From Rutidosis leptorrhynchoides (taxonomy: Eukaryota > Streptophyta > Magnoliopsida > Asterales > Asteraceae), in assembly GCF_046630445.1 (NCBI RefSeq), contig NC_092334.1, forward strand, positions 103,363,501-103,427,500: a stretch of DNA of 64,000 nucleotides, written 5' to 3'. This document shows positions 49,561 through 59,877 of this stretch, one piece after another. A program made the position numbers and the translations under genes. Every line of letters starts with the position of its first letter. Positions within the stretch are counted from its first letter, which is position 1. Below the pieces are notes generated by a model. It ran no database searches and had not been told where the DNA came from. It saw only the letters and a list, made by a program, of their open reading frames with translations.

Positions 49561-50472
49561 CCTAGTTTTATTATTTGGAATTGTCGATGTACAAGTTGTC
49601 TTTGGGTCAAATTATGGGATTTGGAGTTATAAGGGGTGTATGGGTAGTTATTTTTATTGGTTTACCATTTTTTATTAGTCAAATTCATGTTTTTATTTGT
49701 AAAATCAGTTTTATAAGTTACTATAATTCTAATGTGTGTCAAAATGATTATATAATTGGTACCAGTATCATAGGGTTGGAGAAATTGGCAGGTATGCAAG
49801 GGTATGGTAGCATATCTTTCTTGTGGGGTGGACAATGGCTGGTGCCAAAAAGGCACACGGGATCAGGGTGTTCCCGCCAATTTACACCTTTTGCCCATAT
49901 CTTTCTTTTTTAAAGGAGTAATAAGGATGGCTAAAACTTTCACTTTTGTTCCTATTGAAGATCTTGTGTCCCTTTCTTTTTTAAGGGGTGAGATAAGAAT
50001 ATGCATGGTAAAACTGGCATCTACGATAAACAGTAGAAGTGTGCCCTATTTTATTATTGGTAGGATGCAGTTGATGATCCATGAATATGTCTTAGGCTAC
50101 CTAATTTCCGACCGATGACCGAACAGTAAACAATAAGAAGCTGAATTATGGGCAAACAAATAGATAGCCTCCAGGCTTATTACTCATGTATTATTATTGA
50201 TCAAAAAACTGAGGAAAACAAACCACCAGAAGGTGTTAAATAAGCAGCAAGATAACTTAAAAAAAGGAAATCCAAAAGTCTTTCTTGCTGGCTACATTCT
50301 TCTAGATCTTTTTGCTAGTTACTCTCTTTTATCCCAGGCCCATCCAACATTGCACAGCCCATAATGCTCAACATAATCAAACAACCCAACTTGTGTCTTC
50401 TTGGGCCGACGTTCATAAACTTGGCCCCACTTCCTCTTATCCGTATCTTCATTCAACGGTCCTGCATCACTA
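49561..50472 (+). repeat. Second copy of LINE tail plus pol fragment
   Basis: The sequence follows 28412-29330 at about 98.5 % by eye count, in the same orientation, including the embedded pol scrap. It then diverges at GCATCAC/TACCATG, where the first copy continues with CTTCTCCCCC. Confidence 0.9.
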
Positions 50473-52016
50473 CCATGTTATTGGTCATCCTCATTTATGA
50501 ATTGATTACAGAGTACTACTTAAATTCTGGTACTCTCTTGTGCTTGTGTCAGTGTCTTTTCATTACTTTTTTATGGGATTTGGTGATATAAGGTGTGATT
50601 GGGTAGAGTCTGCAACTAGTTTTTACATGTGTATGTACTATTGGTATATACACTACCATTGGTTTGTATGTTTTCACAAGACAATGTGCCTTTTATATTG
50701 TGTCTATATTGAATTATGTTGCATTAGGTTGGAGATTTTGGTGAGTATGCGGGGCTATGGTGGCATATCTCTCTTTTATAAAGGAGCTATAAGGTTGGTT
50801 AAAATGTTCACTTTTATTCCTTTTGTGTCTTTTGTTCCCTGCTTTTCAGTTGGAGGTGAGATAGCATCATTTAGACTAAGACTGCATAATAGAACTGGAT
50901 GTGGTTGCTGTTCTCAATTTATGAAGTGGTGGGTGCAGTCAATGAAGTCTTTATGTTGGCTAGGATGCCATGGTCAAAATCGGTATTACTACAAAACTGA
51001 TTTTAAGGTACTACATTTATTCTGGTACCTTATGTGTTTAGGATTAGAGTCTGTTTGCTGCTGCTGGTTCTTATCTTATGTTATTAGAGGGTTTTGCTGC
51101 TGCTCCAACTTAAGTGGAAGGATGATTTCATGGGTTTTCCTTGATTTGGGTTTCTATGTATTCTGTTCTATGCATATGGGTGTTGGATGTATTTGCTTTT
51201 TTGTCTTGGGTTATAATTCTCATTATCTAATGGATATGGGTTGTTATTGCTATGTTATTTTGTGGTTGGGTCACTATTACTGTTGCATCGTGGATTTGAG
51301 GCTACGAATATATTTTGTTACTGTCTTGGAGTACTACTTGTACAGCTGGTTATTTATGGGTTTTAATCACGCTTGTAAGATTGTATCAGATCTCTTTTTC
51401 CTCTACTTGATGGATTTTGAGTTGGAGCAGCTATGGTTTTCCTGTTTGGATTTGGGTTCTTTTTGCATATGCAGACTTGATATGGGTTGTATTTGGTTCT
51501 GGTATAAGTGCTCCTTTTGGCTTAATTTTATTGCGGAATTATTATGGGTATTGTGGTCTTTTGTGATCTTATGGGTTCTAATTTGGAAGCAAAAGACGTT
51601 TGTTACAGGGTTTTATATTGTTCAAGATGATTTTGGGTTATCTGATCTATATGTTCAATTGAGGTGGACTATTGTTGCTGTTGGGCCTGAGTTTAGTATT
51701 AAAGATATTGGGCTCCCAGTTATAGTGGTATTTTATTGGGCCTATTGGACTGCTTTTTTTGGACTGAGATGGAGGATGCATGATGTATGGGATTGGACTT
51801 CTTATGTTGTTGATGTCTTTTATTTCCTTAGCTTTAAAGTTGTAAATATTAGTAGTTTTAATTTCTTGATGTTTTTTGTAGGTTTAGTTTTAGATGTATT
51901 TGATTGGGATGTTCATTAAAAATCCCAATGTTAGGCCTACAAAACGTTTGATTGCAATACTTTTATTTTAATGCATTTTTTCCGGGGATTTGGCCCCTTT
52001 ATCTAAAAAAACAAAA
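50473..52016 (+). other. LINE 3' tail with long T/G-rich open frame
   Basis: The tail ends TTTTTTCCGGGGATTTGGCC followed by an A-rich end (52005-52016), as in L1-type LINEs. A frame of 459 codons (50540-51919) is open but its product is an unnatural mix of Trp, Tyr, Cys, Phe and Leu. It results from T/G-rich sequence with few TAA/TAG triplets, and I do not call it a gene. Confidence 0.75.
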
Positions 52017-52368
52017 TCCTAAACCATAAACTCTAAACCGTTCGTGTTAAAAACTCAATCTAAATTCTAAATCTAAACCCTAAATCTAAACCCTAAACCC
52101 TAAATTTCTAAACCCTAATATCTAAACCCTATAAACTCTAATATCTAAAACATCAACATACGCTCGAAAAACACCATAATTGTTATATATTACTTCTTCG
52201 AGCGTTTTTCCGCCAAAATAAAAACATTTATCATAAAGTATCTTTATTAAATGTTCATATTTTCATCCAATCTATAATGTTCGTGAACAAAGTTTTTTCA
52301 AAAAACTAAAAAAAAAAAAAAAAAAAATTCCTTCCCCCCGATTGGTTACTTCCCCTTGATCCTACCCC
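52017..52368 (-). mobile_element. Micron-like TIR element, second half
   Basis: From TCCTAAACC on it is the reverse complement of the left half of the intact copy (63163-63535), with AACCGTTCGTGTTAAAAACTC and the CTAAACCC runs. It ends GATTGGTTACTTCCCCTTGA and CCTACCCC before a short AT tract. It completes the half at 6592-6965. Confidence 0.8.
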
Positions 52369-52384
52369 AATATATATGTATCTA

Positions 52385-52527
52385 TTTATAAATAGTTGTT
52401 CGTGAATCGTCAGAAATGGTCGAAGGGTAATTGAATATATGTCGGACTTTTGCTTATCGTGTCGGAAATATTAAATCATTTAGAGATTTGAGTTAAAAAT
52501 AAGTCGAAATTTTCTGGGTTTGTCACA
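52385..52527 (-). repeat. LTR end relic related to element B
   Basis: TTGTTCGTGAATCGTCAGAAAT and the closing GTTTGTCACA match the last 140 bases of the element B LTR (about 41470-41621) with many changes. Confidence 0.65.
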
Positions 52528-52549
52528 ATAAGAGTTTATTATCAAAAGG

Positions 52550-53108
52550 TTGTACATAATGTTTCAAATATTGTACATATGATCATGAGGTGTTTTATTA
52601 TAAGCACTGTTGTAAACGGCGTCCGTTGCGTCTGTTGCGACGCCCGTTGCAGTGTTTTGGTGAATAAACCGTTTCGACCCCGTCCCGTTTTCTTATAAGC
52701 CGGTCAATGGTCAAAAGTCAGGTCAAATGCAGGAAAAATTGGGTCAACGTCGATCAAAAGTCAGAAATTCTGTTAAAATTGGTCATAAGTTGGTCAAATC
52801 AATCAAAATTGACTTAGTTTAGTATTCCATTTTGTATTATATTAACGCTAATAGCAATTATGGGTACAAACTTGTCAACGAAAGTTTTTTAGCTCTAAAA
52901 TATGTGTAAATATATATATTTATATATATATAAGTCAACATTAGTCAACATCTGTTTCGACCCCGTCTCGGCCCCGTTTTTTCCGTTGTGACGTTTTGAG
53001 GTCGCTAGCGTTTCGGCCCCGTCTCGCGTCTTTTTCAACCTTGATTATAAGAGTGTACATAATGCTTCAAATATTGTACATATGGTTATGGAGGTGTTTT
53101 ATCATAAT
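52550..53108 (+). repeat. Pair of 55-bp direct repeats around a MITE
   Basis: GTACATAATG-TTCAAATATTG with the following bases to GGTGTTTTAT occurs at 52550-52604 and 53053-53108. The hAT-type MITE sits between them. Confidence 0.8.
52605..53043. mobile_element. hAT-type MITE with 8-bp TSD
   Basis: ATTATAAG flanks the element at 52597-52604 and 53044-53051. The ends CACTGTTGTAAACGGCG and, inverted, CAAGGTTGAAAAAGACGCG are imperfect inverted repeats of the type seen in hAT elements. The interior repeats GTTTCGACCCCGTC variants. No coding capacity. Confidence 0.7.
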
Positions 53109-53492
53109 GTTGTACATAATGATTCATGTATTATACAATTGACATTTTAATATTATTATTAAATACAATTAATTATTTTAATAACATCATCATGTGAGTC
53201 TTAGAATTTTTCTCTTTATTTTTTAATTTTGTTTAAGCTTTAATAATCTTTATATATGACATTATCATTATAGAATTTATTAGATACTATAGATAGATTT
53301 TTAGTAAATAGTTATATATTAATTTTAAATTAATTAAGATTAATGACATCATCTATCTTTTTGTAAATGGTAAGTTTTAGTAAAATAAAGAGTTAAATTA
53401 TGAAATGATGATATCATCATTTTAGAGATTTAATAAAAGTTATGATAACGTGTTTTCTTTAAATGTATCATTTAATATAGACAAAATTTCAT
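53109..53492. other. AT-rich stretch without features
   Basis: No gene, repeat pair or motif is seen. Confidence 0.5.
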
Positions 53493-54718
53493 TTCTCGTC
53501 CCTGAACTTTACATCAACTTTGACTCCCTGTCATTTTTTTTTTTTTTTTCATCCCTCGTCCCTAATGTATCAGAAATCTACATCTCTCGTCCTCCCGTTC
53601 ATTTTCTGTCTATTTTGCCGTTACCCTCCTATCACGTGCAGAGCATGTGAGGGTAATTTTGGAAAAGGGATGAGGAATATAATTTTTGTATTTTATTTAT
53701 ATGTTTTAATAACACCAAAATAGTTCTAGGAGCTTGTTCATCCCCATAGTTCATCATCTTCAAGCTAAGAAACCAAAACCGAATCTGAACACGAAATCGA
53801 AGCTAGAAATTGCACCAACAAGTGGTATCATAGCGTAAGAGGTCTTCCTCATCGATCCAAGCTTTGTTTCGTTGTTTATTTTGTTGAAAATCGATTCTTA
53901 GATCCGGTTTGACTTTCTTGTGCTTCATCTTCTTCACTTAATTTTGCGCGTCATCAATTCGTATGCTCCAAGGTTTGTTTTATTTTTTTGATTTGAATAT
54001 AGATAACTGATTCAGATCTAAGATAGAGCCATTGGATTCAAGAGATAGACCTCAATAAATCACATACAAATAAGGCAATAAATTTAAAATATAAATAAAA
54101 AATAATTTGAAGTCGTTCTACCTAAATTCAAGCTTCATCAGCAATATAACTACATTCAGATCTGAATCATCTGATTCTGATTTACATATAAATATAAACT
54201 TGAAATTGAAATTGAGTTTGTTTGTGAATCATATCGTTGAATTTAGATAAAATCTCGTGATATTTTTTTTAATTAATTTACAAATTACTGCTGCTACCAC
54301 ACCTTCTCTTACTTTTTTGATTGATGAATTCAAAACCCGATTTGAAAAACCAATCAATCTTATCTCTCGCAACAAATTCCACAAAATCAAATTCAGATCA
54401 TTTTCGCTTACAGCTAGGCGTTGATTGCTTCATTTGGTTAGTGTTTATGTTGATTAGGTAAAAATGAAGAAGATGAATGCAAGATGAAAAAGGAAAGAGG
54501 TTAATTGGAAAGAGAATGAAAATGGAGAAGAAATCCATAAAATGGCGAAAGTACCCTCACATGTTTGGCACATGACTGTGAAAATTGACAGAAAATAAAC
54601 GGAAGGACGAGGAATGTAGAACGTTCAAATATTAGGGACGAGGAATGCATAAAAAAAAAAGAAAAAGGACAGGGAGTCAAAGTTGATGTAAAGTTCAGGG
54701 ACGAGGAATAATATAGAA
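53493..54718. mobile_element. Non-autonomous DNA element with 180-bp TIRs
   Basis: CTCGTCCCTGAACTTTACAT and the following 170 bases recur inverted at 54545-54718, with a T/A homopolymer in each arm. The 850-bp interior has no long ORF. The long TIR suggests a MULE-like or foldback element. I could not fix the TSD. Confidence 0.75.
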
Positions 54719-54754
54719 TAAATATTTTGGGGATTGAATGTTTAGCAAGTTTTC

Positions 54755-55076
54755 AATTGTTTGGATGAAACTAGCTGGAGCTGGAGCTTATGGGCTAGAG
54801 CTGGAGCTGGAGCTTATTTTTAAAGCTGGTAGCTGGAGCTTATTATTTTTTATAAGTGTTTGATAAACTAGCTGAAGCTTATTTTTCAGTTCATAAGCTC
54901 TACTTTTTTTCATAAGCTACTACAAGTAGCTTATTTTTTCAGAGCTTATTATTTTCATAAGCTCTACTTTTTATGTCTACCAAACAAAGCTTATGACATG
55001 GAGCTTATTAAAATAATAAGCTCAAGCTCCAATAAACTCCCATAAGCTCCAAGAAACTTGTATGCCAAACACACTC
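54755..55076. mobile_element. MITE rich in AGCTTAT/ATAAGCT motifs
   Basis: The ends TGTTTGGATGAAACTAGCTGG and, inverted, GTGTTTGGCATACAAGTTTC pair with each other. The interior repeats AGCTGGAGCTTAT in both orientations. It lies just past the 3' end of the DnaJ gene. Confidence 0.65.
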
Positions 55077-55273
55077 ATAGATTCAGAGTTTTGCATTTTT
55101 TTTCCTAGCAAACTTATATATTAAGTACGTTTTATAAAAGTGTATAGCATCGAGGAGAATGTAAAAATATATGAAATCAATAGGAACAAAACATGAAAAA
55201 TTAATTATAAACTGTATTAAGAGTCTGTTTAAATAAGAGACAGAGAAGTGATGTTTTTGTACCATGAGACAAT

Positions 55274-55279
55274 TTTATT
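55274..55279 (-). terminator. Candidate polyadenylation signal of the DnaJ gene
   Basis: AATAAA on the minus strand lies about 140 bases after the stop codon at 55417. Confidence 0.5.
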
Positions 55280-55416
55280 AACATACATTCATGATCTTCC
55301 ACATCAACATAGTGAACAGAATTAACATTTGACCACAACATTATGTGCAACAAAAGGATCATCTACAACTCTAATCCCATTCCCGTACTCTTTTTCGGGG
55401 GTTTTCGTACAAAAAA

Positions 55417-58400
55417 TCATTGAGACATACGCTTCGATTGTTTCTTTTCTTTCTTCTGAGGTAATTTAAAGGGTCCCCAACTCTTTCTACGTTTTGACGT
55501 TTCACTAAATAAACCAGATGATAACGCTTGCTTAAGCCATAACTCAAATTCCTCTTCTTCATCGGCCATTTTGGCATCCAAATCCCATGGGTATCTGCTT
55601 GAGTTGGATCTCTCGGGTTTCTCAAGTCCAACCATGTTTACATGAAACGTTGGACGATGTGTATTTGGCCTGCAACCCATTCCCTGCACCATTTAAGATT
55701 GTTAGATGGTAAGCAGTACACAATGTTCTTGAATCTAATAACCTTTCACAAGCATACAAAGAAGTCAGTTCATGTACTTTTATTGATATACAAATACAAA
55801 TTGTACATTTATTTCAGCGGTTACATATTAAACACTGTAGATTAATAATCAAATCTGTGGACCAACTTATGTTGTGCTCTGCTAAACATAATGAAAACTA
55901 TCAAAGGGCGATGGCCTGGCGGTATCAAGGTGCCTCAGACCTTGAGGTTGTGGGTTCAAGTCCTGGGGTGGACATATATTATGTGTATATTCGTGTAAAA
56001 TCGTGTTGGGTGTGTGCGTTTGCCTTTCAAAAAGATAACTTGATGAAAACTGTTTCAACATATAAGAAATTGTTTTACATTATGTAGTGACTAGTGACCA
56101 GCAAATTCTTGACCATGGGTCGGAAACAATCATGGGACATAAGAGGAAAACCTTAACCATATATCCGTTTACCCATATTCCCGACCTTTTTTAAGATGAC
56201 ATTAATTTGCATAGTGCAATGGGTTGCATGTGTCAGCTAACAAATGAAGACAATAATATACAAAAACATTCTTGACTACATTAGTACATGAATGTGTATA
56301 AAAACTTGAAACAAACCTGGCAAATGGCCCATTCTGAAACATCAAAGATTTTGCTCTCGGCGCAAACAAAAGCACGTGGTATTTCCACCTAATCAAAGAA
56401 TACCACAAATCACCATCACCAAACGTGACCAAATATATTTAAAATGAACCAATCCTAAATTGCAAGAATACATTATTTTGAAAAATCAGAAATTTAAGGA
56501 GAAAACAAACGCAAGTTTCTTTGTTTTGAAAAATTAAGAACCTTATGAGGCCGGTCAAAGCTTAGAGAGCCTTTGTATTCCACCCATCCGTCCCCGTCCT
56601 TGGCTTGATGATATTGACAGCAATCCTGCAACAAATTGTTAAGTCTAGTTAACGGGAGTTAAAAATATCTATTTTTTCTTTTTTTTCAAACAAAATCCTA
56701 ACCTGACACCATCTTGCCTTTGACTTTATCCTATTTGTACATATCCATACATGTGAATGGCCACATTTTGTGCACTGTATACGCCTTGATTCCACAGAGC
56801 AGTGATCAGAATTTTCCTGCATCATGCGTTAGTATTAGTTATTACAGCCCATATCAAACCACCCAACAAACACTTTACATATTTAATCAACTTAAGGTAC
56901 ATATTTTTGTGGAGTTATACCTGATGAGAAGTATCTGAAGACCTGTGAGATAAAGTCTTGGATTCTTTCTTTCGCAATTGCTCATCATAATCTCTCTTTT
57001 TCAATGAATCGGAAAGAACCTGAAAGATAGTCAAAAAGTTATCAGTTGCAGACCTGCATATGGAGAATAACGTGTTTTTTTTTAGCAAATTCTGCAGATG
57101 AAGTACCTCGTATGCACATTGAATTTTTTTAAAGGATTCACTTGCCATCGGACTCCCCATGTTTTTATCAGGGTGCACAAGCATGGCCTGAAACAAACAC
57201 ATTAAACATAAGCCTGTGCCCATACAAAAACAGGTAATACGTTCAGTCGCAAAATATACAGCTATGGCGGGATCTGTAATAGATCTAACTAGGTTTCAGT
57301 TGAAACAAGGCATTTTCTAGAATGCATAGAAATGGGACTGGTCTGCGAGAACGGATTGAAATTGTCACCTTTCCGTGTGCCCTGATTAGGCTTTTCATTA
57401 AAAAACTTTTAATAATGTACTGAAACAGTATTTATGGAACTAAAGCAAGAACAGCCTACCTTTTTCCTATATTCTTTCTTTAACAATATCGCATCAATCT
57501 TCCTGTAACGAGATAAACCTAATGCTTCATAATGATCCATACAGCTAAGGATTCTTTTCATCTCATTAACTGCATCCATATCATCTTTGACCACAGCAAT
57601 TGACTCAATTTTCTTTTCTTTGTTCAGAACAATTGTTGTAGAAGCTGGTTTACTCGTTGATTTAAACGATTGTACTTTTTCAACGGTTGGTTGCACCTTC
57701 TCGGTTTCTGCTTCATCAATAGGTTGCATCTTCTCTGGTTCTGTTACATCAGTAGGTTTGACCTTTTCATCTTCATCAATAGGTTTCACCTTTTCAGCTT
57801 CATCAGTAGAATCGAAAAACTCACACTCTGCTCCAAATTCATCATCAACAAATGAATCTGGAAAACGTTGTTCTTCAAATTGTGCTTTTTCACTCAAATT
57901 GTCACACCATTGGAGGAGGAAGTTCAATAGATCATTAGATATTAACGCAAGGTTAATCGAAACCAAAACTCCCCACCATCCAACTTGAACTTTTACACAA
58001 TGCAATGAATATAAGGTTGCAACTAAAACCACCAACCTAGCATGTTTTCGGGAAAATAAGTAACCAACTACAATAAATAATGTACCGGTGACCCAAAAGT
58101 TACCGTACATCCATAGTACCAAAATTGCAATTAACCCTACTATAAATACACCAGGAGTATGGCCCAAGTAACGGACGGCACATGCAGCAGCTCCCTACAT
58201 AAATCGTTGAGACTGTTAATGCCATAAGATTACATCTAGAATCAAATTCAATACTCAAGTATAAAGTGATATTTAAATCAATCAATCATGTTGAAATTAA
58301 TACTACTGCCCAGTATGAATCTGACTATTTGCATAACAGATCAATTTTAAGACCTCGCAGTCAAAAGACAATGAGGTACAGGACATTTTAAGATGAATCT

Positions 58401-59395
58401 ATATTAACCACTACAACAATATAATCATTTGCACACACTTTTACAGCACACCTTTAAAAGCTGTCCACGATATGGTTGGGTTCTTTGCATGTAAAAGCGA
58501 AAATGCGAAATGATCACATTTATAAGTGCAATGCTCAAAAAATTTATAATAATGGTAGAAAATATATGTATGAACACTAATATGTACAAACATATTTCAT
58601 CGCCTACACTTTAAGCAGTAGAGAATCAATGTACAACAACACCACTTTTAAGTGTAGAAAGATCTTACTTTTGTACTATATAAAGAGTTAAAAATTTTAC
58701 AATTATTAACTCATTCTATACTCGAAAGTATAAGTAATCGGAGCACGCTTATAAGTAAGAACAAATCGACATTCTAAAGTACGTACATACGATCATTTAG
58801 CGCAGTACGCAACCGGTCTATGCTATAGTTTGGCATTGCATTTTGGAAGTAATAAATTGAAAATCAACAAAATATTCAGCAGTAATACATTCTAACTAAT
58901 CAAATAACCAAAATCAGTTGTGTTACAGCTACTCTTTCACACAATCCTTCCCCTAAGCTAACAAATAATCACTCTCAAAACGCAAAACGATAAACGATCT
59001 ATTTACGATTCAACGATTCAAACAAATGAAATTTAAAATAGAGTAATAAATAAAGATAATAAACATACCATACTTAAAACTACACCTAAAACACAAGCCA
59101 TTGAAGTCAAACTAATAAAACAACTCCAGATAATAACAAGTAGAGCTGCAGTACCCAAACTAAAAACCGATCTAGATCCACGAACTAAACAATCCTTCCA
59201 TAGAATCACAAACCAGCACAAAAGCTTAATCAATCTAGAACACACGTGGCACACACGTGGCCAATGGTGCACAATCGAAATCGCAACCGTTTTACCGGCA
59301 CAACAACCGGCGTTCACCGCAGTAGCTACAGAGTAACACTGGCTTTCAGATAATAACCATTTCCAGCTCTGTTTGAATAACACAATGTCTTCCAT
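55417..59395 (-). CDS. Membrane-anchored DnaJ protein with Jiv90-like domain (DNAJC14 type)
   Basis: Eight exons with GT-AG junctions and unbroken frame give 592 residues: 59395-59069, 58194-57460, 57187-57107, 57019-56921, 56816-56703, 56625-56542, 56388-56317 and 55683-55417. Residues 1-230 carry several hydrophobic segments (about 75-110, 120-150 and 160-200) that suggest an ER-type membrane anchor. An acidic linker with repeated EKV-P units follows (about 235-300). The J domain is at about 329-395 (DHYEALGL, HPDK at 359-362, YEVLSDSLKKRDYD). The C-terminal part has paired cysteines (CTKCGH, WICT, RWCQ, DCCQYH), as in the Jiv90 region. Such proteins stimulate Hsp70 ATPase, here probably at a membrane. 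The start is the first ATG of a frame open only from there. Exon 8 ends in a Lys-rich tail. No damage is seen. Confidence 0.88.
55900..56042 (+). mobile_element. tRNA-derived SINE in intron 7 of the DnaJ gene
   Basis: A-box-like TGGCCTGGCGGT (about 55912-55923) and B-box GGTTCAAGTCC (55953-55963) lie at normal spacing. The tail is TTGCCTTTCAAAAA. ATGAAAACT flanks it at 55891-55899 and 56043-56051. It is antisense to the gene. Confidence 0.8.
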
Positions 59396-59861
59396 CTTTA
59401 AATTAGAGTTAGTAGGCTTTGAATTAAACCTAACTAACCTATAGATATATTAGTATAACTATAAATATAGTTACATTTAAAGAAGTTCATAATAAGAAGG
59501 ATCATGAGTAGCTTTGGTCGGATCTTGAAGGAATAAAAAGTGGGAGGAAGAGACACATTTAATTAGTGTGATTAGAAGTTAATTGCAGGAAAAAAGGGAA
59601 TTAAATGGAGTTAGTTAGAACCCTAGATAAATACAGCTTTTTCATTCGGTGAATTTTTTATTTATTTAATTTATTGATTTGTTTTTTTTTTTTTTGTGGG
59701 GATAAAAAGGGGGAAAAAGTGTGGGAAAATGGTTTTGGCAACGTGAAAATTGTTACTTGTGATTGTGACTGCACTTTACGACTTGCGAGTGTCTCGTGAT
59801 TTGCTAGTCATTATGAAATTCTAAATCATAAAATTCATTTTTTATTAGCGAAAAAACTCGT
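59396..59861 (-). other. 5' flank of the DnaJ gene
   Basis: It should contain the 5' UTR and promoter. An AT-rich stretch with TATATTTATAG lies at about 59445-59475 but I cannot assign a TATA box with confidence. A T-run occurs near 59681-59695. Confidence 0.35.
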
Positions 59862-59877
59862 ATGAACAAGTGTATTT

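Noticed and set aside
55931-55966. tRNA gene in the DnaJ gene intron
   Set aside because: TSD and an A-rich tail show that it is a SINE.
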